Below are positions 16,934 through 26,048 of a DNA stretch of 64,000 nt, piece by piece (position 1 is the stretch's first letter; every line of letters begins with the position of its first letter). The notes beneath the pieces are model-generated. The model saw only the letters and a program-made list of their open reading frames with translations. It did not search any database and was not told the DNA's origin. This DNA comes from an uncultured Oscillospiraceae bacterium. Its GTDB lineage: Bacteria; Bacillota; Clostridia; Oscillospirales; Acutalibacteraceae. The stretch covers positions 84,228 through 148,227 of the forward strand of contig URCA01000004.1 in NCBI GenBank assembly GCA_900546265.1. Reading direction: 5' to 3'. The translations under genes were made by a program, and so were the position numbers.

Positions 16934-16936
16934 GGG

Positions 16937-17818
16937 ATGGCAGATACCAAAGTCAAACGGCTCCGGCATGGTTCCCGCGCCCGCCACGCCCGCTCCCTGG
17001 GCGGCGATATCTGTAATTTCGTGTTGCTTGCCGTGGTGGGCTTCTTCATGATTATCCCGCTGGTGTATACGGTCTGCAACGCCTTCAAGCCGCTGGATGA
17101 GCTGTTCATTTTTCCGCCGCACATCTTGGTGAAAAACCCGACCTTGGATAACTTCGGGGATTTGTCGCTGCTGATGAGCGAGTCGTGGGTGCCCTTCATC
17201 CGGTATATATTCAATACGGTTTTTATCACGGCTGTGGCCATCCTGGGCCATGTCATTGTGGCCTCCATGGCGGCCTATGTGCTGGAAAAGCGGCATTTCC
17301 CGGGCGGCAGGGCGTTCTTCAAGCTGGTGGTGACCACCCTGATGTTCACCACCGCCGTCACCCAAATCCCCAGCTTCATCATCATGACCAAGCTGGGCTG
17401 GGTGGACAGCTATCTGTCCATCATCGTCCCCGCCTTCGGCGCTCCCATCGGGCTGTATCTGATGAAGCAGTTCATGGCCGGCATCCCGGACTCTTTGCTG
17501 GAGGCGGCGAAAATCGACGGCTCCAGCGAGTGGCGGACCTTCTGGACTATTGTCATGCCTAACGTCAAGCCTGCCTGGCTGACCCTCATCATCTTCTCCA
17601 TCCAGACACTGTGGGGTACCACCGGCGGCGTGTATATTTTCAGCGAGGAAAAGAAGACCCTGTCTTATGCCATGAGTCAGATTGTGGCCGGCGGCGTGGC
17701 CCGCGCGGGCGCGGGCGCGGCGGTCGGCGTCATCATGATGATCGTGCCCATCGCGGTGTTCATCATCTCCCAGCGGAACATCATTCAGACGATGGCCTCC
17801 TCCGGTATGAAGGATTGA
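16937..17818 (+). CDS. ABC sugar transporter permease (MalG/UgpE-like), importer 1
   Basis: Inner-membrane permease of 293 residues, six predicted transmembrane segments, starting around residues 27-48. The EAA loop is 'LLEAAKIDGSSEWRTFWTIV', typical of MalG-type partners. It begins 3 bases after its MalF-like partner's stop (GGGGAG serves as SD), so the pair is coupled. It should form a heterodimeric channel with the preceding permease and take substrate from the 961-residue binding protein. The C-terminus 'SQRNIIQTMASSGMKD' matches the usual family ending. Confidence 0.9.
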   Translation: MADTKVKRLRHGSRARHARSLGGDICNFVLLAVVGFFMIIPLVYTVCNAFKPLDELFIFPPHILVKNPTLDNFGDLSLLMSESWVPFIRYIFNTVFITAVAILGHVIVASMAAYVLEKRHFPGGRAFFKLVVTTLMFTTAVTQIPSFIIMTKLGWVDSYLSIIVPAFGAPIGLYLMKQFMAGIPDSLLEAAKIDGSSEWRTFWTIVMPNVKPAWLTLIIFSIQTLWGTTGGVYIFSEEKKTLSYAMSQIVAGGVARAGAGAAVGVIMMIVPIAVFIISQRNIIQTMASSGMKD

Positions 17819-17886
17819 GCAGCGTGGTCTTCCGCCGGCGGAACGGTCAAAATATCGGGCAGACACTCTGCCAAAGGGGTTTGGAT

Positions 17887-19968
17887 ATGAAGAGCTGGTT
17901 CAAAAAGACCGCCGTCCTGACGGCGGCAGCCTTTCTCCTGCTGGGCCTGTCGCTGCAAGCGTTCGCGGCCACTCCATACGACAACTATATCTTTGACGGG
18001 AAGGACGCGGTGCCCGCTCCCCCCGCCGCCACCCCCAGCTCCTCCATCGATCACACGGACATGGGTACCACGGCCTTGAAAAATCCGCAGGATTTGTTCG
18101 TGGGGGAGGACGGCTGCCTGTATCTGGTGGATACCGGCAACAACCGGGTGCTGCGCCTGAATGCCCAATACAAGCTAGAAAAGGAGTTCTCCGTTTTCCA
18201 GAACAACGGCAAAGAGGATGCGTTCGCCAACCCCAACGGCGTGTATGTGGACAAGGACGGCAGTCTGCTGGTGGCGGATACCGACAACGCCCGCCTGGTC
18301 AAGCTGGACAAGGACGGCGGCCTTCTGGCAATTTACGCGGCGCCCGCATCCCCGCTGCTCCCCTCCGACTTCGAATATAAGCCCATCAAGGTGACCAGCG
18401 ACTCCGCCGGCCGGATTTTCGTGGCCTCCCGGGGCTTCAACCGCGGCCTGCTGGAGCTGGATCGGCAGGGGCAGTTCGTCCAGATGCTGGGCGCCTCCAA
18501 GGTGACCTACAGCCTGACCGACATGATTTGGCGGCTGTTTTCCACCAAGGCCCAGCGGGATCGGATGCAGGCCTTTGTCCCCGCCGAGTACAACAACGTC
18601 TCCATGGATCAGGAGGATTTTATTTTCGTCACCACCGGCACCTACGATGAGTCCAATCTGAAGGAAATGACGCCGGTGCGGAAAATCAACGCCAAGGGCG
18701 ATGACGTGCTCCGGCGGGTGGGCGATCCGGTGGCCGACAACTATTTCACCGATATCGGCACCATCAAGGGCCCATCCCTGGTGGTGGATGTGGTCAATAT
18801 GGATCACGGCCTGTACGCCATCCTTGACCAGAAGCGGGGCCGGGTCTTCGCTTATAACATGGACGGCGTGATGCTCTTTATGTTCGGCGGGCTGGGGCAG
18901 ACCTTCGGCACCCTGAACACCCCCACCTCCCTGGTGTATTATAACGGCCAGTTCCTGGTGCTGGACGCGGGGAAAAACCTTATCGTGTCCTACGGCCTGA
19001 CCGAGTACGGCCGCTTGATTTTCCAGGCAGAGGAATACAAGGACGACAACAACTACGAGAAGGAAAAAGAGACCTGGGAAAAGGTTCTCGGCTTCAATGA
19101 AAACAATCCCGTGGTGCTGCAGGAGATGGGCAAAATCGCCTACCGGCAGCGGGATATGAAGCTGGCCATGGAGTATTTCGAGCGGGCCAAGGATCCAAGC
19201 TACTATTCCAAGGCGTTTCAGTTCTACCGCCGGGATCTCATCAACCGGTATTTCACCGTCGGCGGCATTGTCCTGATTGTTCTGGCGGTGGCCCTCCTCG
19301 CTTTGTATATCTTCATGAAGCAGTACCGCAAGACCCATCCCAAGGAAAAGAAGAAGGGTCCCTTCCGCTATGCCTTTTATGTGATTTTCCGCCCCTTCGA
19401 CGGCTTTTGGGATTTGAAGAGGGAGAAGAGGGGCAGCCTGAAAACCGGCCTCCTTCTCATTGGTCTGGCGGGTCTGGCCATGGCGTTCCAAACCCGGGTG
19501 ACCGGCTTCATCTTCAATCCCACCAGCCCGGAAAACGCCAACTTCCTGCTGGATTTGGCCACCCTGTTCGTGCCGCTGCTGCTGTGGGTGGTGAGCAGCT
19601 GGTGCGTCACCTCCCTGATGGACGGCGAAGGATCCTTCAAGGATATCGTCATGGCCTCCGGCTATGCCCTGACCCCGATGGTCCTGCTGATCCCCTTTGC
19701 CAGCCTCATCAGCAATCTGATGACCCAAACCGAGGGCGCGGTGTATTACCTGTTCGTGACACTGGCCTACGTGTGGATGGTGGGCCTGATGATCGCCAGC
19801 GTCAGGCAGATCCATAACTATTCCATGGGCAAAGCGCTGTTCGTCATCCTCATAACGCTGGTGGTCATCCTGATCATCGTGTTTGTGTTGCTGCTGTGCA
19901 CGGCGCTGCTCCAGCAGATGGTTGCCTTCTTTGCGGACATTTACAGCGAACTGGTCAACCGCGCGTGA
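17887..19968 (+). CDS. NHL-repeat / Yip1-domain membrane protein
   Basis: A 693-residue envelope protein. Residues 1-27 are a signal peptide (ending AFAA). About 60-375 form NHL-type beta-propeller blades, with repeats such as 'NPQDLFVGEDGCLYLVDTGN' and 'NPNGVYVDKDGSLLVADTDN'. A short TPR-like helical region follows (about 395-445). A transmembrane helix (about 455-478) leads into a C-terminal Yip1-type domain with about five membrane segments (525-690). So an extracellular propeller is tied to a polytopic membrane domain. ATG 17887 was chosen for AAAGGGG and the signal peptide; the longer frame starts inside the permease gene. It sits between two ABC importers and could be a glycan sensor or a docking part of the transporter, which is inference. 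Confidence 0.8.
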   Translation: MKSWFKKTAVLTAAAFLLLGLSLQAFAATPYDNYIFDGKDAVPAPPAATPSSSIDHTDMGTTALKNPQDLFVGEDGCLYLVDTGNNRVLRLNAQYKLEKEFSVFQNNGKEDAFANPNGVYVDKDGSLLVADTDNARLVKLDKDGGLLAIYAAPASPLLPSDFEYKPIKVTSDSAGRIFVASRGFNRGLLELDRQGQFVQMLGASKVTYSLTDMIWRLFSTKAQRDRMQAFVPAEYNNVSMDQEDFIFVTTGTYDESNLKEMTPVRKINAKGDDVLRRVGDPVADNYFTDIGTIKGPSLVVDVVNMDHGLYAILDQKRGRVFAYNMDGVMLFMFGGLGQTFGTLNTPTSLVYYNGQFLVLDAGKNLIVSYGLTEYGRLIFQAEEYKDDNNYEKEKETWEKVLGFNENNPVVLQEMGKIAYRQRDMKLAMEYFERAKDPSYYSKAFQFYRRDLINRYFTVGGIVLIVLAVALLALYIFMKQYRKTHPKEKKKGPFRYAFYVIFRPFDGFWDLKREKRGSLKTGLLLIGLAGLAMAFQTRVTGFIFNPTSPENANFLLDLATLFVPLLLWVVSSWCVTSLMDGEGSFKDIVMASGYALTPMVLLIPFASLISNLMTQTEGAVYYLFVTLAYVWMVGLMIASVRQIHNYSMGKALFVILITLVVILIIVFVLLLCTALLQQMVAFFADIYSELVNRA

Positions 19969-20027
19969 CGGCGCGTTTCATAACCGGCAGGCCGCCAGAG
20001 GCGGCTCTCCAGAAAGGCATGATCGGA

Positions 20028-22574
20028 ATGATGAAGCGAATCGCCTGCGGGTTTCTTTCCTTCCTGCTGATGGTGGGCGTCCTGTCCTCCTGCGCGAAGG
20101 ATAGCGGGATCACCCCCGTGCAGGAAGGGGACGTTTTGCTCCCGAACTCCGCGGAAAACGACATCAACGGAAAAACCTACGAGCCTATCGCCGAAAACGG
20201 GAGCCTCCAGCTCCTGGTCAACCGGGACACGGCGTCCTTCCAGGTGAGGAACAAAAAGGACGGCCGAATTTACCAGGCGGTGCCGGAGAACGCCTCTTCC
20301 TCCTCGGACAAATCCCTGCTGGAGTTCACTTATATGGATTCCAAGGGCACCAACGCCTCTATGAACAGCTTTGATGACAGTGTCAAGAAGGGGCAGTTCC
20401 AAATCGAGCCGGTGGAAAACGGGATGAAAATCACCTTCACCTTCGGCAATGTGCAGGAAAAGCTGTTCGTGCCCCCCGCCTTCTCGGTGGAGCGCTTTGA
20501 GGAAATCACGGGGAAGATTGAAAAGACCTTCGACAAGACCCGGTTCAAATCCCAGTATTACCTGGCGGACGTGAACACGATTACGGACGAAAAAGCGAAG
20601 TCCGAGCTGCTTAGCCAATACCCCTCCTTAAAGGAAGCGCCCATGTACCTGCTCAAGCAGGAGGTCCTCTCTCTGAGCGTGCAGCGGGAGATTCACCGAA
20701 TTCTGGTGGATACCGGCTACACTGAGGCGGACTATGAAAAGGATATGGAAAACGCTAAGGAGCTGGAACAGACGTCCTATCCCGTGTTCAACATGGCGCT
20801 GTACGTCACCCTGGACGGCGAGCGGGTGGACGTGCGGGTGCCCATGAGCGAAATCCGGGAATTCAACGGCGGCACCCTGCTGAATCTGACGGTGCTCAAG
20901 ACTTTCGCCTCGCCGGAGATGGGGGAGACCGGCCGTTTCCTCCTGCCGGACGGCACCGGATCTCTGATGAATTTCTATAACGGCAAGGAATCGCAGCAGG
21001 AATTTTCCGTGCCGGTCTATGGCCGGGATTTGTCGGTGCGCCAGGACGAAAAAATTTACAAGGAAAACGTGGCGTATCTGCCCCTGTTCGCCAAAATCAT
21101 CGACGGCCAGGGCGCGGTGCTCAGCGTTATTACCGAAGGCGATGCTCTTGCGGAGGTGCGGGCCTTCCCCGGATCCGCTGACAGCTACGCCGCGGCCTAC
21201 CCGGTCTTCCGCGTCCGGGAGGTGGCTAAGAGTTATCTCAGCTCCGCGTCGAAAGAACAGGGCGACTATTTCAGCATCGCGCAGAAAAAGCTCTACGACG
21301 GGGACGTGCGCATCCAGATGACGTTCTTCGACAAGGAGCACACCGCCCTGAAGGATTTGGCCGCCGCCTACGCCAGCGATTTGTTCGGCGATAAGGCCGA
21401 GGCCGCCCCGGCTCCTCTCTATCTCGAATTCATCGGCGCCGCCGAGCGGGAAACCAGCTTCCTCGGCATCGGCATGAAGCGCACGGCGGTGTACACGACC
21501 CTGCAGGATGTGCTGGCCATCGGCCGAGAACTGAAGGAGGCCGGCGTGGAGCGCCTGGTCATCAAGCTTACCGGCTTCCTGAAGGGGGGACTGACCCAGC
21601 CCTTCGCCTCCGGCCTGAAACTCCAGTCCGGTGTGGGCAGCCAGGAGGATCTGCGGCAGCTGCAGGCCTGGGCCAAGGAGGCCGGCGTTACGCTCTACCT
21701 GGACGCTGATGTGCAGTATGCCTACAGCAATTCCCTGTTCGACAGCCTGAACCTCAGCCGGGACGTTTCCTCCCTGCTGACCAAGGACCGGGGCATTGAT
21801 TATCCCTACGATCGGGTGACCTACCAGCTGCTGAATACGGCCGATTCCTTCCGGTATATCCTCAACCCCGCCGCCGTGGACACGGCCTTCCAGAAGACAA
21901 CGGCCCTTCTCGACAACCTGGGCTTCGACGGTGTCTCCCTACGGTACGCAGGCACGAACGCCAACGCCGATTATAAAGAGAACCGCCTGGTGGAACGGCA
22001 GACCGCCATGAAGCGGCTGACGGCAAACGTCAAAAGCATGGCGGAGAGCCGCACGGTGTCCACCCTGGGCGCCAACGCCCCCATTCTGCCGGTTGTCCAG
22101 GATGTGCTGGATGTTCCGATGAAGGGCTATCAGTACGACATCTGCGACGAGGTGGTGCCCTTCCTCCAGATGGTGATGAACGGCCATGTCCGCTACGGCG
22201 ACGAGGCTCGCAACCTGTCGGGCAACACCGACGAATCCCTGCTGGATACCCTGCGCACCGGCGGCGGGCTCAGCTTCACCCTGACGGCGAACGAAAGCCT
22301 GACCTTCGAAAAGACCGAGTATCTCCAGTATTATTCCACCAAGTACAGCTTCTGGAAAGACGAAATCCTGCGGCAGTACCGTCTGCTCGACGAGTCGGCG
22401 GCCGCGGCCGCCTCCGGAATTGCCGCCTACGACAAGTTGGGCGACGGGCTGTATAAGACCACCTTCGGCGACGGCAGCAGCATGCTGACCAACTACAGCG
22501 GCACCCAGCAGCAGGCAGAGGGCCGCACGATTCCAGCCGGCGCATGCCTGCTGGTGAAGGGAGGGGCGCAGTAA
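20028..22574 (+). CDS. DUF5696-domain lipoprotein
   Basis: Lipoprotein of 848 residues. The signal peptide ends with a lipobox, LSSC. The middle contains the DUF5696 signature 'FLLPDGTGSLMNFYNGK'. The later part (about 465-720) has a TIM-barrel-like alternation: 'LYLEFIGAAE', 'ERLVIKLTGFLKGG', 'GVTLYLDADVQYAY', 'FDGVSLRYAGTN'. That suggests a glycosidase-like fold, but no catalytic motif of a known family is evident to me. DUF5696 proteins are usually encoded with ABC sugar transporters. I chose ATG 20028 because AAAGG lies 10 bases upstream. Its stop codon is followed directly by the ATG of the next permease, so the two are tightly coupled. Probably an outer-surface glycan-binding or processing factor. 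Confidence 0.8.
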   Translation: MMKRIACGFLSFLLMVGVLSSCAKDSGITPVQEGDVLLPNSAENDINGKTYEPIAENGSLQLLVNRDTASFQVRNKKDGRIYQAVPENASSSSDKSLLEFTYMDSKGTNASMNSFDDSVKKGQFQIEPVENGMKITFTFGNVQEKLFVPPAFSVERFEEITGKIEKTFDKTRFKSQYYLADVNTITDEKAKSELLSQYPSLKEAPMYLLKQEVLSLSVQREIHRILVDTGYTEADYEKDMENAKELEQTSYPVFNMALYVTLDGERVDVRVPMSEIREFNGGTLLNLTVLKTFASPEMGETGRFLLPDGTGSLMNFYNGKESQQEFSVPVYGRDLSVRQDEKIYKENVAYLPLFAKIIDGQGAVLSVITEGDALAEVRAFPGSADSYAAAYPVFRVREVAKSYLSSASKEQGDYFSIAQKKLYDGDVRIQMTFFDKEHTALKDLAAAYASDLFGDKAEAAPAPLYLEFIGAAERETSFLGIGMKRTAVYTTLQDVLAIGRELKEAGVERLVIKLTGFLKGGLTQPFASGLKLQSGVGSQEDLRQLQAWAKEAGVTLYLDADVQYAYSNSLFDSLNLSRDVSSLLTKDRGIDYPYDRVTYQLLNTADSFRYILNPAAVDTAFQKTTALLDNLGFDGVSLRYAGTNANADYKENRLVERQTAMKRLTANVKSMAESRTVSTLGANAPILPVVQDVLDVPMKGYQYDICDEVVPFLQMVMNGHVRYGDEARNLSGNTDESLLDTLRTGGGLSFTLTANESLTFEKTEYLQYYSTKYSFWKDEILRQYRLLDESAAAAASGIAAYDKLGDGLYKTTFGDGSSMLTNYSGTQQQAEGRTIPAGACLLVKGGAQ

Positions 22575-23480
22575 ATGGCCAAACGCATCGTGTCCTGGGA
22601 ACGCAAACGCAAGCGCCTGGGGTATTTCTTCATCCTGCCTTTCATCATCGGCGCCGTTTTCTTCCTGCTGATCCCCCTCATCACCTCCCTGCGGTACAGC
22701 TTTTCCAACCTGACCGTGAACAGCACAGGCACCGGCTATGACCTGGCCTTTGTGGGGATCCAGAATTACTATCAGCTGCTGGCCGTGGATCCCACCTACC
22801 GTCAGGTGCTGCTGGAAGCCATTTGGAACATGATCATCAACGTGCCCATCGCTGTGGTGTTCAGCTTCTTCATCGCCAGCATCCTCAACCAGAAATTCCG
22901 GGGTCGCGGCCTGGTGCGCGGCATCTTCTTCCTGCCGGTGCTGCTTTCCTCCGGAATCTACCTGCGGCTCGCCTCGGTGGATCAGATGACCAATATGATG
23001 CAGCAGGGCGCCTCCTCCTCCGGCGGGGACGGCAGCGTGGCCACCGCCTTCGTCAACATGCTCAACTCCCTGAATTTCGATACCTCCCTCATCAACTTCC
23101 TGGTGTCGGCTGTGGATCGGATTTCCACCATCGTGGCCATGAGCGCCATCCCGATTATCATCTTCCTCGCCGCCTTCCAGTCCATTTCGCCCTCCATCTT
23201 TGAAGCCTCCTATATCGAGGGGGCCACCGGCTGGGAAGTCTTCTGGAAAATCAGCTTCCCCATGGTCAGCTCCCAGATTTTGGTCTGTGTGGTGTACACC
23301 ATCATTGACTCCTTCACCAGCTCTTCCAACGTGATGATCAATCTGGTGCATCAAACCTCCTTCACCAGCTTTAATTTCGGGCTGGGCAGCGCCATGGTCT
23401 GGATTTACATGGTGATCATCTTCGCCATCATCGGCCTGATCTTCGCCATCCTGAACAAGCACATCTTCTATTACGACTAA
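22575..23480 (+). CDS. ABC sugar transporter permease (MalF-like), importer 2
   Basis: Permease of 301 residues with six predicted membrane segments. The EAA-type loop is 'IFEASYIEGATGWEVFWKIS'. The ATG follows the DUF5696 stop codon without a gap, and GAAGGGAGGGG just upstream, within the end of that gene, is the SD. It is the MalF-like half of the second importer; the MalG-like half follows after 16 bases. The predicted loop near residues 135-150 is serine- and glycine-rich (GASSSGGDGS), unusual for the family and probably external. Confidence 0.9.
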   Translation: MAKRIVSWERKRKRLGYFFILPFIIGAVFFLLIPLITSLRYSFSNLTVNSTGTGYDLAFVGIQNYYQLLAVDPTYRQVLLEAIWNMIINVPIAVVFSFFIASILNQKFRGRGLVRGIFFLPVLLSSGIYLRLASVDQMTNMMQQGASSSGGDGSVATAFVNMLNSLNFDTSLINFLVSAVDRISTIVAMSAIPIIIFLAAFQSISPSIFEASYIEGATGWEVFWKISFPMVSSQILVCVVYTIIDSFTSSSNVMINLVHQTSFTSFNFGLGSAMVWIYMVIIFAIIGLIFAILNKHIFYYD

Positions 23481-23496
23481 AGGAGGGGAAACCGTT

Positions 23497-24441
23497 ATGG
23501 CACTGTCTGAAAAAAGCCGGCAGAAGCTGATAAAAAAGGGCGGATCGGCCGGCATGTCCCTGCTGCGGTTTGTCCTGCTGGCCGGTATCAGCTTCGTCAT
23601 CCTTTATCCGCTGGTGACGAAGATACTGGTGTCCTTTATGCCGGTGTCGGACGTATACGACATGTCCGTGCACTATATCCCCAAAACTTTCACCCTGAGC
23701 AATTATCAAAAGGCCTGGGATTTCCTGAACATTCCCGCTCTGGCCTTTAACAGCTTTTTCTATCCCCTGGTGGTGTCTCTGATTCAGACCGTGTCCGCCA
23801 CTGTCGTGGCCTATGGTTTCGCCCGGTTCGACTTCAGGTTCAAGGGCTTTTTCTTCTTCCTGGTCGTGCTGGGCATGGTGGTGCCGCCGGATCTCATCCT
23901 GCTGCCCCTGTACGTGAATTTCCGGTACTTCGACGTTGCCGGGCTGTTCCAGCTGATTTTCGGCCGGCCGCTGAATCTGCTGGATACCGTCACCCCCTTT
24001 GCCCTGCTGGGCATCACCTGCACGGGGCTGAAAAACGGTCTGTACATCTTCATGATGCGGCAGTATTTCCGGGGCCTTCCTAAGGAACTGGAGGAGGCGG
24101 CCTATGTGGACGGCGCGGGGACTATCAAGGCGTTTGTGCGGGTCTTCCTGGCCAGCGCCCGGCAGATTATGATGACCGTGTTCCTGTTCTCCTTCGTGTG
24201 GCAGTGGCTGGATGACATTTTTACCTCGGTGTTCCTGCAGAATGTGCCCATGCTCACCACCGAGCTATTCCGGCTCATCAGCAACAGCGCGGGTGTGGAC
24301 GCGGGCATCAGCAACCTCACCGAGTTCAGCCTCATGCGCAACTGCGGCATGCTGTTCCTCATCATTCCCATGCTGATACTGTATCTTTTCTGCCAGCGGT
24401 ATTTCACCGAAAGCATCGAACGGGCCGGCCTGGTCGGCTAA
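23497..24441 (+). CDS. ABC sugar transporter permease (MalG-like), importer 2
   Basis: Permease of 314 residues with six predicted membrane segments. The EAA-type loop is 'LEEAAYVDGAGTIKAFVRVF'. The SD AAAGGAGGGG precedes the ATG. It pairs with the previous permease and should receive substrate from the 478-residue lipoprotein encoded 63 bases downstream. As with importer 1, no ATPase is encoded nearby. Confidence 0.9.
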   Translation: MALSEKSRQKLIKKGGSAGMSLLRFVLLAGISFVILYPLVTKILVSFMPVSDVYDMSVHYIPKTFTLSNYQKAWDFLNIPALAFNSFFYPLVVSLIQTVSATVVAYGFARFDFRFKGFFFFLVVLGMVVPPDLILLPLYVNFRYFDVAGLFQLIFGRPLNLLDTVTPFALLGITCTGLKNGLYIFMMRQYFRGLPKELEEAAYVDGAGTIKAFVRVFLASARQIMMTVFLFSFVWQWLDDIFTSVFLQNVPMLTTELFRLISNSAGVDAGISNLTEFSLMRNCGMLFLIIPMLILYLFCQRYFTESIERAGLVG

Positions 24442-24504
24442 AGGACGGTATTCGCCGTCTTATCGATAGACATCCATTCAATGTATAAGGAGGCTTGTTC
24501 AGCA

Positions 24505-25941
24505 ATGAAAATCACCCGATTGGCCGCCCTTTCCCTGGCGGCGCTGATGGCGGCGTTTTCCCTGGCCGGCTGCGGCTCGGAGAAGACCGAATCCGGATCG
24601 AACGCGTCCAAATCTCCCGTGTCCGCGGGCAATAGCAAAACCGATCAGCTCAAGGCGGCGCTGAGCTTTGGGGGCGAGACCATCACCATCGTTACCCCGC
24701 CCGGATATGGCATGATCAACACCGATGGCAAGGATCCCGCCCTGGTACGCCGCGACGCCCGCATCAAGGAACTGGAAGCCAAATACGACGTCAAAATCGT
24801 GCAGAAGGAGGGCCGCGGCACCTACTGGGACGTCATGACCAGCAGCATCGCCTCCGGCTCCCCCGCCGGGCATATCATGGTCACCCAGGAGAACTACTTC
24901 ATGGAGTGGTACAAGGCCGGCGCCTTTGCCGACCTGAACGCCGCCATGGAGAAAACCGGCATCGACTTTAAGGACAGCCGGTATAGCCAGACAGCCCGGA
25001 AATACACCAACATCGACGGCAAGCAGTATGCCTTCAGCGACGTGCCGCTGAACCCCACCGGCACCATCTGGTTCTTCAATAAGCGCATCTTTAAGGAGCA
25101 GAACCTGGGTGACCCCTATGAGATGGTGAAGAACAAAACCTGGACATGGGACAAGGTGGAGGAAATCGCCAAGAAGGCCACCAAGAAAAAGTCCGACGGC
25201 ACCGTGGAGCAGTGGGGCCTGGGCGGCTATATGCACAGCGACTTCCTGTCCAGCCTGGCCGCCTCCAACGGCAGCGCCATCGCCAGCTTCGACAAGGATG
25301 GGAACCCGCAGCTGACCCTGGGCGATTCCGCGGCGATGAAGGCCTTTGAAAAAATGTACGACTGGACGGTCAAGCAGAAAATCGCCTATGTCAACGACGG
25401 ATCCCAGACCTGGGATACCTTCCTGCGGGAGTTCACCAAGTGCAACATGGCCATGATGGCCGGCACCAACAAGCTGCTGCAGTACATCGAGGAGTCGGCC
25501 ATGCCCGACGATTTCGGCATCGTCTACGCCCCCATGGGCCCCGATGTGCAGGAATACACCATTCCCACCAGCTGCGGCCAGATGTACTTCATTCCCAAAA
25601 CTTACGAGAGTATGGCCGACAAGCTGCTGCTGCTCATCGACGATTTGTACGCGTATCCCGACGGCCAGACCATCGACGACCTGGTGGCGGAAAAATATGT
25701 GTCCAAGCTGCGGGATGAGGAATCCCTGACCATCTATACCGACATGGTGAAAAGCACCGACCGGTTCGTTCACGACGCCTACACCATGACCAAGATCGAC
25801 TGGACCGCCCCCTCCATCCATGAGCTGTGCTCCACGGTGCTCAAGGGCTCCAAGACTCCCGGCGACGCCCTGGAGGCCAACAAGGTGCAGTTCCAGAACG
25901 CCATGAACGATATGATGGCGGGTCATAAGGTCACCGGATAG
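24505..25941 (+). CDS. ABC-transporter sugar-binding lipoprotein, importer 2
   Basis: Extracellular solute-binding lipoprotein of 478 residues, normal for sugar-binding family 1. The signal peptide ends in the lipobox SLAGC (lipidated Cys about residue 22), followed by a Ser/Glu/Lys-rich linker. Family landmarks include 'KELEAKYDVKIVQKEGRGT', 'VTQENYFMEWYKAGAFADL' and 'WTWDKVEEIAKKA'. ATG 24505 was chosen because TAAGGAGG lies 11 bases upstream; an ATG at 24481 overlaps that SD. It is the last gene of the operon. I see no clear intrinsic terminator after it: the next 107 bases hold only short GC-rich inverted repeats without a T-run. Confidence 0.9.
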   Translation: MKITRLAALSLAALMAAFSLAGCGSEKTESGSNASKSPVSAGNSKTDQLKAALSFGGETITIVTPPGYGMINTDGKDPALVRRDARIKELEAKYDVKIVQKEGRGTYWDVMTSSIASGSPAGHIMVTQENYFMEWYKAGAFADLNAAMEKTGIDFKDSRYSQTARKYTNIDGKQYAFSDVPLNPTGTIWFFNKRIFKEQNLGDPYEMVKNKTWTWDKVEEIAKKATKKKSDGTVEQWGLGGYMHSDFLSSLAASNGSAIASFDKDGNPQLTLGDSAAMKAFEKMYDWTVKQKIAYVNDGSQTWDTFLREFTKCNMAMMAGTNKLLQYIEESAMPDDFGIVYAPMGPDVQEYTIPTSCGQMYFIPKTYESMADKLLLLIDDLYAYPDGQTIDDLVAEKYVSKLRDEESLTIYTDMVKSTDRFVHDAYTMTKIDWTAPSIHELCSTVLKGSKTPGDALEANKVQFQNAMNDMMAGHKVTG

Positions 25942-26048
25942 TCCGGTATCCCCCCGTATCGGACGCCGCCCCGTCCGGTCGCCCCCACCTGGGCGCGGGC
26001 GCGCGTTTGGTAAATAGAACGTGATTTTTTGAAGGAGGTACTATCTGG

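Noticed and set aside
17611..17886. Upstream extension of the NHL/Yip1 frame
   Set aside because: It lies inside the permease gene; the ATG at 17887 begins a clean signal peptide.
25942..26048. Terminator after the ABC operon
   Set aside because: Only short GC-rich inverted repeats with no T-run; read-through into the surface-protein genes cannot be excluded.
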